Source of the DNA: a virus
Virus record (IMG/VR): IMGVR_UViG_3300017987_001546
Span: 1-41,475 of that record
Length of the DNA: 41,475 bases
Strand: one strand, 5' to 3'
Made by a program: the position numbers and the translations under genes. Of the stretch, positions 26,801 through 34,450 are shown in pieces. Every line of letters starts with the position of its first letter. Position 1 is the first letter of the stretch. The notes under the pieces are model-generated. The model had not been told where the DNA came from, did not search any database, and worked only from the letters and a program-made list of their open reading frames with translations.

Positions 26801-29264
26801 TATCTTCTGATTTAGATTTAGCTGCTTCAGATTGTCTAGTGGGTGTGAGGAAATGAGCCTCAGATATTTCATCTCGACAGAAGTTGTCAAACCCTTCAGC
26901 AGTTCTAAACTTTAGATTACTAAGCGACTGATTAGACATGAGGAACAGGAGTTCTTCTTCACCAGAATGCATCTTTGGTTTAGGGAAGATATATTTGTAG
27001 GGTATCTTCTTAATCTTGATATTACTAAAGAATTTCTTCAAGAATCTGGTAAGCTTACCCCTGGGAACAGTCTTAGATGTTTTGTAAGATAGCAGGACAT
27101 AGTTGAACTTAGATTTGGCAGGTTCAAGGACTTTGCCCAATCTATCGTAGAAATTATCAGGAGTCCAGTTTCCTGACAGTTTCAAATTCTCAGCGTTTCC
27201 AAATACTACATGCTCCCAGTAATCATATCTCTTATAGTAGTCTTTAGTGTTACCAGTCTCAGATACGTAAGGGGGGTCTAGGTAAAGGATAGATTGACCA
27301 TCAGGTAATTCAGATATAGATTTAAGGAAGTTCGATATATCAGAACGGACAAAGCGAGACTTACCACCTTTATCTGTTATGAACTTATTATACATGGCAG
27401 TCCATTTCCTTATACCAGATTTCATTATGTTTAGCATAGAGGTATTTTCTTTCTTCATTCTAGCATAAACTCTCTGATGAATACCGTCACGTAGGCCACC
27501 ACCAAAACACATACTACCAGCAACAGAGAGCATAACAGCCTTAGCTATCTCCCTTTTAGGTGAAGGCATCGAATCTGCTACCTTACGATAGCCATCCATA
27601 TATTTCTTACAGGATGGGGTGAAGTTTATATTCGACAGTGACAGATTTGTCATATGACCATTCTCAGGTTTAGCAGAAAGTAATACATTCAGGTCATTAT
27701 CGGATAAGGTAGTAGTGTTGTTAGATACAACAGCACTATGAATCACTTGACCAATCTTAGATACATCTACTCCAACAACATCTAAGCCAATCTTCTTAGA
27801 GAAATAAGAGACAACACCAGAGCCAGAAAAGCCATCCACCATAAATCTAACATCTGATGGAATAGTCTCTAGTATAGTTTTAATGATTTTACGCTTAGAA
27901 CCTAGATAAGCAAAGGGATAGGAGACAAAATCATCTGTCTCGAATGTGAAATCAGCCTCCATATGTTCTACTTTCATAGTAGATAGAGAGGTTTGTAGGT
28001 CATATACAGGAACATAATCTGTAAATGGGCCAAAATAGTCTTGTTTATTATTGTAGTGGAAGTGGAATCTAGGCCACCATTCTTTAGGAAATTGGCGATA
28101 AATGCGGAATTCAAGGGGCAGATTAGGCTTACGCTGGTTGATTAATACATCTATATCACCCTCAGTAAACCCATGTGTAACTATTCCACCTACTAAGTAG
28201 GCTAAGGGTTTAGTTATTTTAAAGGGTTTTAGAGTAGAAAGAACCTCTTCCAATTGGATATGATTAAGCCCTTTAGATAGACCACCTCTATTAACATGAG
28301 CATACTGACCGATACCAGGTCTATCATCTCTCCTCATCTTCCCCCCACATTCTGGACATTTTATATCTTCACAATGTTTATCTGTTTTGATAATATGTCC
28401 ACACTCAAGACATTCACACTCCCAATCAGACTCAGAATTGAGAGACTTAGATATATTTATAGCACGAAGCATCTTCTCTGTCTCGGATTTATCAGTATGA
28501 CAGCTACCAGGTAAGATACTATCTGACCCTTCTTTCCTGATACACCACTTACTACCCCTTCGGACTATCACATTATCTTCAGTTTCAATGAAGTCTACAT
28601 CATAGTATTCAGAGAATATATCTTTATTCTTAATACGGCTAACAGCTCTATCAAGTAATTCTGCTTCCGGTGTCCCTTCTTCAGGCAACTTGAATCTCAT
28701 ACCTCTTTTCAGAATCTCCCTCAGTATGATTTGAGCCGTATTCTCTATGTCCTCTCTAGAATACTTAGGGTGCTTACCTGTTTTCTTCCAGACCTTATAC
28801 CATGATTCTAGAATACGCCAATCATCTAGTAATTGAATATCATCTATCTTACGTGGGTCATAGTTATAAGGGTCAATCAGTTGGACAGAGTGATGCGGGT
28901 CAGTTTTTATTTCTAGATTGAATATAAAATCTTTCCCATCTTGTGGTTCTATTACAACTGGTTCATTGAAAGGTCGGAATCTGAAAACGTATCCATATGC
29001 TGGATATTTGAAATGATTATTAAAGTTATCAGAATTGTAACCATGCAGAGGTCCCAACTCCTCTAACATACCTTCACCAGCAATATCAAGAATCTTGTAG
29101 ATATAAATAGAACCAGGAGAGAATATCTGGGAATTATCAGAATCTGGATAGAGGATATAATCTTGTCCAAACGTTTCATCGAACTTATCTTGTCTGATGA
29201 ATATCTTAATAGAGTTCGTGGTAATCAGGTCTACTTCATTCTGTGTCAGACGTATCGCTTTCAT
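23862..29264 (-). CDS. Giant polyprotein: zinc ribbon, nucleotidyltransferase, Dam-like methylase, ATP DNA ligase, phosphoesterase-like domains, prohead protease
   Basis: 1800 residues; ATG 29264 overlaps the portal stop and has GGAGGTG upstream. Domains: 1-200 unrecognised; 237-268 small phage module (GSKWCIRKEG); 285-306 CxxC...CxxC ribbon; 357-375 nucleotidyltransferase motif with GG and D370/D372; 450-790 D12-class adenine methylase (PFAYLGSKRK, FSGSG 479-483, DPPY 663-666); 860-1090 ATP-dependent ligase (KYDG, K864; GE 911-912; EGAVIK 1063-1068; KWVKFK 1082-1087) with OB fold to ~1180; 1241-1340 LigD-phosphoesterase-like (FVLQAH...RSIHLDDR); 1487-1620 a degenerate second copy; 1630-1790 XkdF-like prohead protease, probable catalytic H1687 and S1745. 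The protease identifies it as the maturation protease of this virus; the enzymes in front are inferred to enter the procapsid with it. No frameshift or intein motif is seen. Confidence 0.85.
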   Translation of the reverse strand: MKAIRLTQNEVDLITTNSIKIFIRQDKFDETFGQDYILYPDSDNSQIFSPGSIYIYKILDIAGEGMLEELGPLHGYNSDNFNNHFKYPAYGYVFRFRPFNEPVVIEPQDGKDFIFNLEIKTDPHHSVQLIDPYNYDPRKIDDIQLLDDWRILESWYKVWKKTGKHPKYSREDIENTAQIILREILKRGMRFKLPEEGTPEAELLDRAVSRIKNKDIFSEYYDVDFIETEDNVIVRRGSKWCIRKEGSDSILPGSCHTDKSETEKMLRAINISKSLNSESDWECECLECGHIIKTDKHCEDIKCPECGGKMRRDDRPGIGQYAHVNRGGLSKGLNHIQLEEVLSTLKPFKITKPLAYLVGGIVTHGFTEGDIDVLINQRKPNLPLEFRIYRQFPKEWWPRFHFHYNNKQDYFGPFTDYVPVYDLQTSLSTMKVEHMEADFTFETDDFVSYPFAYLGSKRKIIKTILETIPSDVRFMVDGFSGSGVVSYFSKKIGLDVVGVDVSKIGQVIHSAVVSNNTTTLSDNDLNVLLSAKPENGHMTNLSLSNINFTPSCKKYMDGYRKVADSMPSPKREIAKAVMLSVAGSMCFGGGLRDGIHQRVYARMKKENTSMLNIMKSGIRKWTAMYNKFITDKGGKSRFVRSDISNFLKSISELPDGQSILYLDPPYVSETGNTKDYYKRYDYWEHVVFGNAENLKLSGNWTPDNFYDRLGKVLEPAKSKFNYVLLSYKTSKTVPRGKLTRFLKKFFSNIKIKKIPYKYIFPKPKMHSGEEELLFLMSNQSLSNLKFRTAEGFDNFCRDEISEAHFLTPTRQSEAAKSKSEDKIEPGRFFWQAKGIKGYKRLEAYDIDSVVETIGSEYPVEVDQKYDGLSAQLHKVGSKVRLYSDDGGDLTHRFPTAVEEALRIPEDFVVIGEITGTTDKGKHMGRQFVSGYAHSKGDPDDSPFKMNIYDTVYWSDKDIHTKDLSSRRTFLERGFSPYYEDIEGFTVDEGDVDDSGIQKVIDKSKQSKKIEMKEHPLRFRPDNMQDFAKKGKFEFLNVIPIMIAKNSGELRKAINTQRKVKGSEGAVIKVLSSTYPLSGLTRKWVKFKNTAFLDCQIIKVKETETKGTFNYLCGVSSDSGDKIIPVGWTYNVTISKAISPPRVLRKGDIIRVEFVNLNKYLDPDTDDIWFNWFNPRFLEWRDDLDVPNTVKLADRLNKETKSEDTEKKMPQEYREAVSDFEFDMEDFTDPYLTYPEVEKPQFVLQAHIRGRSIHLDDRRQVTKSWGVGMTHDIGFTKFSDTEHENFQLSREPKNFTDAKNLFYKEIWPELKKSLTDPRKKFLSQKKALVPLEWWDKEGYIPVEEPGATKHNPGYLINLDKGEVESLTLKPHFHEYVYHGRILKGKYVDRLLKNVWSDKTGKSKMVWFFFPTNNPPYVLTARAEKVGWVPPYNISALPKSVEKKVPEGFRYWKHEDESERLKIRNRLRKEMRGKIENLELPNITPPIDTYFTLQKQTWRGTEIVRAGPSRTIFYFNILLGGKVFSYATERNPVETKTASVMEDRNLKYVRIDGDVKPGHPLNPTKDTPSHISLLDEGMGEILSLHPDFMKIRMKGKSVKGIYNFKQEKGTQIWTVSRDSYEEHDFSIEHMDFVIKKSSMREDGSLRIEKGFLFRQGEHKGKTYRREVVQNAVLEPIHRGTNLAYINFFHNREESSRGGIMTNIWWDDNEKWYCELDNEWKKGALMFDGVVTDKDAITAINNGTYQISAEVAFSSDENGDPDWLAICGAAICHSPAVSNAQIQVACQGDKCKTFPKGILPKTL

Positions 29265-30610
29265 CAGTTCACCTCCATCAGTTTCTCAGCCTTATCAACT
29301 AATTCGTCATGAGTCTCAAGACCAATCATTTCTAACAGCTTACGTCTAATCTTCTCATTCTCTTCTTCATCTTTCCCATAGAGGACTTCTGCTTTAGCCA
29401 TACGGAAAATTTGCATAATCTTCTCTTTTGCAGAGGCCGTCAGAATCTCATCGTAATTTATCCAGACCTCAACTTCTGGTCTACCAGTCCACGCAGATAT
29501 GGCAGCTTCCATCCCTAAGCTACGAACAAATGATTTCAGACGAATCTCATAAAATTCAGACAGGACATCTAATCCACGTGAAGGCTGATCTTCCATTGTC
29601 ATCAGGTAGATAGGAAGAGGTAGACCAATCATAGCAGCTTCAATACGTCTACCAGCCATCTCATCTTCATAGATTGACTTACCTGTATTAGTAGGTAACA
29701 TATTATCCATGAACTCTATCTTCATATATTCAGGATAAACTGCTGCAACACTGTTTGGATTTACTATCTGTTCCGCTACCTTCTTAGCTTCACCTTTCCT
29801 CTTATTAGTTGAAGGTATACGTTCATTACCATATTGGACAATAGGAACAGGATATCCCTGACGGAAAGCTCTCTGAGTCCTAGCATCTTGGATAGCAAGA
29901 ATCTGTTTTGTATTGTTATAGAGTAATTCTCCCCAGCCCCAAGCCCACTCAGTGTTATGGATTTGGATAAATGGTGACCAGAGACAATCCTTTCCAAATA
30001 GATACTTCTCTTCTCTAGTTTTCTCATCTGTTATACCAACAGGTCTACCGTTCTTAGTCATAACATCTCTATATCCTCTCTGACTATTAGGGTCTCTAAT
30101 AAGTTCATATTGTCTAATATCCATCACTAAAAAGTCTTTAATGTTCTTAGACTTACCTCCCTTAACTAATTCAATGAGAGTATTTCCAAAGATTCCCTGG
30201 TGGAAGGGAGCCATACGGAGAAAAACCTGCTGGAAGTGTGACCTGTTTTCAGGATAAATCTCTTTGAAGAATTGTTCTGATAACTTCTTATCATCTATAT
30301 GTATTTTAGTAGGGTCTATTAGTTCTTGGCAGGCAGTCTGATACATGTGGATACCAGAGAGGAGTAATGGGTTAGAGAACACTTGAGACTCAAGTTCATA
30401 GAAGCTCTTACGGGGAAGTGCATTATCTTTACTCTCCCAAGACTTAACCCGTAACCGTTCCTTTATGTAATCTAGAAAGGTAATGCTCTTAGATGTAATT
30501 CCAAATCCTTTCCCATCATCTCTGTGATGTTTATAGTCAGATTCGCTCACCCTCTTATACCTGTGTTTAGGCCTCTTAGCCTTCTTTCTATTATCTCTGA
30601 ACGGCCACAT
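29264..30610 (-). CDS. Portal protein (448 aa)
   Basis: Located between large terminase and the protease polyprotein. A central region with HQGIFGNTLIELVKG, FIQIHNTEWAWGWGEL and IQDARTQRAFRQGYPVPIV, then a MIGLPLPIYLM... and a long C-terminal helical part (IMQIFRMAKAEVLYG) follows the wing-stem-crown order of siphovirus portals. ATG 30610 has AAGGTGG upstream; a GTG three codons earlier overlaps that site. The portal forms the dodecameric ring through which DNA is pumped. Confidence 0.8.
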   Translation of the reverse strand: MWPFRDNRKKAKRPKHRYKRVSESDYKHHRDDGKGFGITSKSITFLDYIKERLRVKSWESKDNALPRKSFYELESQVFSNPLLLSGIHMYQTACQELIDPTKIHIDDKKLSEQFFKEIYPENRSHFQQVFLRMAPFHQGIFGNTLIELVKGGKSKNIKDFLVMDIRQYELIRDPNSQRGYRDVMTKNGRPVGITDEKTREEKYLFGKDCLWSPFIQIHNTEWAWGWGELLYNNTKQILAIQDARTQRAFRQGYPVPIVQYGNERIPSTNKRKGEAKKVAEQIVNPNSVAAVYPEYMKIEFMDNMLPTNTGKSIYEDEMAGRRIEAAMIGLPLPIYLMTMEDQPSRGLDVLSEFYEIRLKSFVRSLGMEAAISAWTGRPEVEVWINYDEILTASAKEKIMQIFRMAKAEVLYGKDEEENEKIRRKLLEMIGLETHDELVDKAEKLMEVN

Positions 30611-30612
30611 GT

Positions 30613-32199
30613 CTACCACCTTTTCTTCTGAATTAATCCATATTCTTCACTATCGTCTATTTCCCGCATATCTTCCCTGGTGAGACCAGATGATTCTTTC
30701 CTCTTATTATCACTGTCCTCTAAATAATCGTCAGCATATTGTCCTGCTGCGTCTAGTGTCAAGCGATGAGCATCAGGGAAATCAGACTTATACTGTTCCC
30801 CTTTCTTATTCCTATGATCTATCCTAACCTTCTGACCCACCTTCTTCGAGACTAATGCACACATCTGTTTCTCAAACAAATCTACTTCCCTTCTCTTAAC
30901 ATCAGGATAGGAGTAGTAGCGAGTCTGAGTTTTCAGTTTCATCTGTGTAAAAGATTCATCTCGGGCATCTGTTGTAGTATTGACCCTAACTAAGTTCTGA
31001 ATCTGTGGGATTATTCGCCCATCTTTCAACTCCGTATCTCGTTCTAAGAAATCATTTAACACGTGGCCAGGCCCCGTATTCTCTGCTTGAAATTCAATCA
31101 AGTTGAATCTCGAAGCAGCTACCCTGAGTTTGACGGACTGAGCCGGATAATCATCACCTTTCAGTTGCAACCAGAATATGACTTGTCTGTCACGCAGACG
31201 CATTATCTCCATAACAGTATCGTCATTAGATTTAGCAATATCTAGACCACCGACACATTTCTCACGACACTCCTCTAACCATTCTCCTTTCTTACACTTA
31301 CGAAGCGTCTTAGTATCCATGTAGTCATCGCCCTCTTCTGGGTCCCATTCACAGAAATATTGGGAACGGATAGCGGGATGTTCTATTCCATGCTCTCTAA
31401 TTTTCTTCAAGACGTGTCTACGGTATTGAGCAGTTCCAGCAGTTCTGAATACTTCTTCAATAGGGATGATGATGAAATCTGGGTTAGGAGGTAATCCTTT
31501 AGCTCTCCTCTCTAACTCCTCTAGTATTCTGTAATAAACTTTACCATGTTCCTTATCCTCATGAGATGGGGAAAAGATGTGAACTAGAGTCCCACTCCTA
31601 GCAGCTAACATCGGTTCTATCGACTTAATAATCTTGGTAGTATCTACTGCTTGAGCCTCTTCTATTATTCCCAAATCTAAATCCGGCCCCTCCATGAACT
31701 TAGCGTTAGGGGAGGCAGTATGAGTCAGGATATGGGAACGAGTAGAGAGCCTGATATGCTTTGAGTTATTAGTATCTGCATGAACACCTAGGAAGTCTGT
31801 GTAGTAAGCAGATTCAACCCTATCCTTAATCTTATCGGTAAGCATTTTAGAAGTCTCGTCTGATGGACCATATATACCAGAGTTAAGGCCATTAGCGAAT
31901 TGAGGGTAAGCTTGATGGAAGAAGAGAGGGATGAATGTAGATAATTGGGTAACAGCTTCTGAGATACCCTGAGATTTACCAGTCTGTCTAGGCAACTGGA
32001 CATAGAATACTCGACCCTCTTGGTTTAGAACAGATTGGATAATGGGCCAGAGGAATTTCATTTGGTAGGGTCGGGGAATCATCCCAGTGACCGCTAGAGA
32101 GATTCGTTTAAAAAGAGTTGGCGTATATTCTTGCAAGTCATAATATCTAGCAACTTCATTCTGAAGTCTTAGGTCTAGACGAGTCTTTACCATCTTCAT
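30613..32199 (-). CDS. terL: Large terminase subunit (ATPase-nuclease, 528 aa)
   Basis: Walker A at residues 69-76 (LPRQTGKS), Walker B near 176-182 (DLGIIEEA, with the catalytic Glu), a coupling-type HIFSPSHE at ~207-214. The RNase H-like nuclease domain shows D320 (GGLDIAKSNDDT), E369/E373 (IEFQAENTGPG) and D476 (DFPDAHRL). All key residues of a headful- or cos-packaging motor are present. Start ATG 32199, five bases after AAAGG; it overlaps the end of the upstream gene by 44 bases. Confidence 0.9.
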   Translation of the reverse strand: MKMVKTRLDLRLQNEVARYYDLQEYTPTLFKRISLAVTGMIPRPYQMKFLWPIIQSVLNQEGRVFYVQLPRQTGKSQGISEAVTQLSTFIPLFFHQAYPQFANGLNSGIYGPSDETSKMLTDKIKDRVESAYYTDFLGVHADTNNSKHIRLSTRSHILTHTASPNAKFMEGPDLDLGIIEEAQAVDTTKIIKSIEPMLAARSGTLVHIFSPSHEDKEHGKVYYRILEELERRAKGLPPNPDFIIIPIEEVFRTAGTAQYRRHVLKKIREHGIEHPAIRSQYFCEWDPEEGDDYMDTKTLRKCKKGEWLEECREKCVGGLDIAKSNDDTVMEIMRLRDRQVIFWLQLKGDDYPAQSVKLRVAASRFNLIEFQAENTGPGHVLNDFLERDTELKDGRIIPQIQNLVRVNTTTDARDESFTQMKLKTQTRYYSYPDVKRREVDLFEKQMCALVSKKVGQKVRIDHRNKKGEQYKSDFPDAHRLTLDAAGQYADDYLEDSDNKRKESSGLTREDMREIDDSEEYGLIQKKRW

Positions 32200-33130
32200 C
32201 ACTACCTTTACCCGAACTCCACTCTATCTGCATCCCTTCCTCTTGAACACGAGACTGCTCATAAGCATCCTGCATCCGTTCTAGGATTAGATTATCATCC
32301 TCAAGAGATAGGTCATCTCTGACCATCATCTCCTCCTGTCGGGTAACTTCATCATCATCCTCAAAGTCGTCTGGTATAGCCTTCGACTGACCCTGTGGAA
32401 CCTTAACTACGTGAACAGGTCTTTCATCTTCACTGATTGGAGGGGGAACAGGACTTGTCATATTCTTCCTACGCATCCCCTTACCGAAGGTCTTATCTAA
32501 CGCCTTCAATCTCAGTTTCAGAATCTCAACATCTCCACGCTCTGCCTGAGTCCAACCCTGGAAGGTTGAGAAAGATTTCAGGTCTTTCATGAACTCAGTT
32601 TGCCATTGTTTCATCTCTTTCTGAATCTTTAGAAACATCTCCCTATCATCTTTAATTGCTAAGTCTAGTGACGTGAGGAATCTATCAAACCTCTCAATCA
32701 TCTTCTTATCTCTCTTCAGAATAGTCCTCATCTCTTCAGTAGCATCTTCTCTTTCCTTCATCTTAGATTTGTCAAGGTCTAGTTCATAAACACAGACCCC
32801 GTTCTTATTCTTACTATATTTACAGGTTGCGGCTACCATACAGTTCTTGCATCTAAGTATCTCGGTGTTTAAGAAATCTCCCAACTTATCTTCACATTCC
32901 TTACAGAAGCCAGAGGGTCTGTTCGTGACATTATCGCAGTCCTTATTCTCACAGGCTACCATTTCTTTTCGTATATCTAAAATAGAAGGGTCTGATTTAT
33001 TAGCCGCAGACCGACCAATCCGTATTTTACGTAGCGATTCTACTCTCTCCCTCAGCCTATCCCTATCAGAACTAGAACGGGGATTCTCAGGCATATCTTC
33101 ATTAGTTTGAAATACGGGTTCATCAGGCAT
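32156..33130 (-). CDS. Zinc-finger protein in small-terminase position (324 aa)
   Basis: First gene of the virion block, directly upstream of and overlapping the large terminase. Residues 60-79 (C60, C65, C76, C79) and 94-113 (C94, C97, C103, C113) form two metal-binding clusters. Residues ~120-230 are helical (RTILKRDKKMIERFDRFLTSLDL..., KIQKEMKQWQTEFMKDLKS), and the C-terminal ~90 residues acidic and disordered. This fits a small terminase with DNA-binding N-terminus and helical oligomerisation part, although the zinc clusters are unusual for that role. No ribosome site; the ATG lies right at the expected transcript start, so it is probably leaderless. Confidence 0.6.
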   Translation of the reverse strand: MPDEPVFQTNEDMPENPRSSSDRDRLRERVESLRKIRIGRSAANKSDPSILDIRKEMVACENKDCDNVTNRPSGFCKECEDKLGDFLNTEILRCKNCMVAATCKYSKNKNGVCVYELDLDKSKMKEREDATEEMRTILKRDKKMIERFDRFLTSLDLAIKDDREMFLKIQKEMKQWQTEFMKDLKSFSTFQGWTQAERGDVEILKLRLKALDKTFGKGMRRKNMTSPVPPPISEDERPVHVVKVPQGQSKAIPDDFEDDDEVTRQEEMMVRDDLSLEDDNLILERMQDAYEQSRVQEEGMQIEWSSGKGSDEDGKDSSRPKTSE

Positions 33131-33150
33131 TAGCCCATATATATTATATC

Positions 33151-33161
33151 ATATATATATA
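33151..33161 (-). promoter_or_regulatory. TATA box of the terminase-portal operon
   Basis: On the minus strand CTATATATATAT. The expected transcript start (~33133) nearly coincides with the ATG at 33130, indicating a leaderless message. Confidence 0.55.
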
Positions 33162-33475
33162 GTTATTGTATAATCTTTGAAGATAGTATGGGGGTCTGTT
33201 TGAAGTAGTATAGGGTCTGTTTCGGGAACAAATTAATCGCACACACATATGTATAGTTAGTTAGAGTTCTGTTTCCTTTTACCCGTTTTAGATGCATCCC
33301 CGGCCCCTACCACTATATAAACCTTTCCCTATTTTTTAGACATACTATATAAGTGTTTCGATTCGTTTCTTTTTTGGTTGTTAGTATAACTTGAATCTAT
33401 TGTAATATATAGTCTAATAATTATATTATCAGATTATATAAAAAGATAAACCAGTAGAGAGAAAAGACGAGATGA

Positions 33476-33488
33476 TTAACGGCGTTAA
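33476..33488. promoter_or_regulatory. Palindrome TTAACGGCGTTAA upstream of a TATA box
   Basis: A perfect 6+1+6 inverted repeat, 13 bases before the TTTATATA at 33502. It has the same core as 958-972 and 33938-33948. Position directly upstream of a TATA box suits a regulator-binding site. Confidence 0.5.
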
Positions 33489-33501
33489 TGTAATAGTAAG
33501 G

Positions 33502-33509
33502 TTTATATA
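33502..33509 (+). promoter_or_regulatory. TATA box TTTATATA without an obvious gene behind it
   Basis: An exact consensus archaeal TATA box on the plus strand. No coding frame follows for several hundred bases, so it may drive a non-coding RNA or an origin transcript starting near 33533. Confidence 0.5.
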
Positions 33510-33937
33510 GGTAAAGCGGGATTTAAGCACACCCACCTATACGTTTTAAACAAGAAAAAGGAAACAATCGGCTATCTACCTATACAATCGTGTGTGGAAC
33601 TTGGGAGATAATTTTGTGTTAGACCTAAAAAATGTTAGATTTTTGTGTGCCTACGGATTGTAAATATATAAAGTCCACGATTTCTGATACTCTATTCGTT
33701 TAGTTACGTAACTCTATTAACTCTATCACTACTGTTACGATACACTACTAACACAACACACTCTAGTTGGATATTTTACCTATCACTACAATAACCAGAC
33801 AGGACTATCAGGATAATTAACCACCTTAGTATAACAAAGGTATTAGTCAGACTATAAGCATTAGCAATACTAACCATCTATTTGGATAATTTACCTATTG
33901 GCTATGTTATTAGACACATCACTAATAAGATTAAACA

Positions 33938-33948
33938 TAACGCCGTTA
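33938..33948. promoter_or_regulatory. Palindrome TAACGCCGTTA (third copy)
   Basis: An 11-base inverted repeat with central C, complementary in its centre to the other two copies. It lies in the middle of the repeat-rich part of the non-coding region. Confidence 0.45.
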
Positions 33949-34013
33949 AGTCTGGTGTTAGGTAAAACCATAACAGAGTAATGCTGAAATAGATACGTAG
34001 GAACGATAGTTAC

Positions 34014-34081
34014 GATTATCCTGAAAAAGCGTAACAGAGTTAAGATTATTCAGAAAAAAGCGTAATTTTACAGAGTTACGC
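34014..34081. repeat. ~30-bp direct repeats with GCGTAA / TTACGC inverted repeat
   Basis: Two adjacent copies of a sequence of the form GATTATyCwGAAAAA, GCGTAA, a variable part, then ACAGAGTT start at 34014 and 34044. The second copy contains the inverted repeat GCGTAA (34060-34065) / TTACGC (34076-34081). Looks iteron-like. Confidence 0.5.
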
Positions 34082-34387
34082 ATCTGCTTAACTTTTCCCC
34101 CTAAAGTTAATAGTATCTATTAACAAAGTAAATAGATTTCATTAATTCTATACATCGCATTATCTCGGAGGGACCTTACCTAAAATACCTTGAATCTGAA
34201 AGGGCCTTAGAACCAACGTATGACCCCTTAGATTAAAGTTAATAGAAAACCATAACATAGTAATGAATAAAGCAGAACATATTAACGTCTGTTACGATAT
34301 AATCAGAACAAAGTATCACCAGCCTTAGGTATACAACCTGACGTTGTATAGTCAGATTGAGAGTTTTGTCAAAATCATTACAAAAAT

Positions 34388-34409
34388 TTGGTCAATTTGA
34401 CTTGACCAA
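34388..34409. promoter_or_regulatory. Operator-like inverted repeat TTGGTCAA-N6-TTGACCAA
   Basis: A perfect 8-bp inverted repeat with a 6-base spacer, ending four bases before the TATA box of the gene at 34451. The spacing of half-sites (14 bases) suits a dimeric helix-turn-helix regulator. In archaea a site just upstream of TATA often activates. Confidence 0.55.
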
Positions 34410-34413
34410 CAGA

Positions 34414-34421
34414 TTTAAATA
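34414..34421 (+). promoter_or_regulatory. TATA-like box TTTAAATA
   Basis: About 30 bases upstream of ATG 34451. With a start site near 34445 the message would have almost no leader, in agreement with the lack of a ribosome site before that ATG. Confidence 0.45.
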
Positions 34422-34450
34422 GTTTGAGAACATATTTATTATTGATAATT

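Larger units (their letters stand above)
33131..34423. other. 1.3-kb non-coding divergent region, candidate replication origin and control hub
   Basis: No credible gene was found on either strand. The region is AT-rich with TATA boxes for both directions (33151, 33502, possibly 33661), palindromes TTAACGGCGTTAA (33476) and TAACGCCGTTA (33938), and a 12-bp palindrome AGTTACGTAACT (33702). Direct repeats include one of ~30 bp (34014 and 34044), a TTGGATA/TTTACCTAT repeat (33767 and 33882), four copies of a TAACAGAGTAA-like motif (33969, 34030, 34066, 34251), and TTACGAT three times. Repeats plus AT-richness between divergent gene blocks are typical of viral origins. Confidence 0.55.

Noticed and set aside
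23862-29264. Possibility that the 1800-codon frame is an assembly chimera or contains inteins
   Set aside because: No frameshift, splice motifs or codon-use break was seen, domain boundaries are ordinary linkers, and the C-terminal protease is in its normal place after the portal.
30613-32202. GTG starts immediately before several ATG starts (large terminase, capsid, tail tube, 40150)
   Set aside because: In each case the GTG is part of or abuts the AGGTG ribosome site, so the downstream ATG is the better start.
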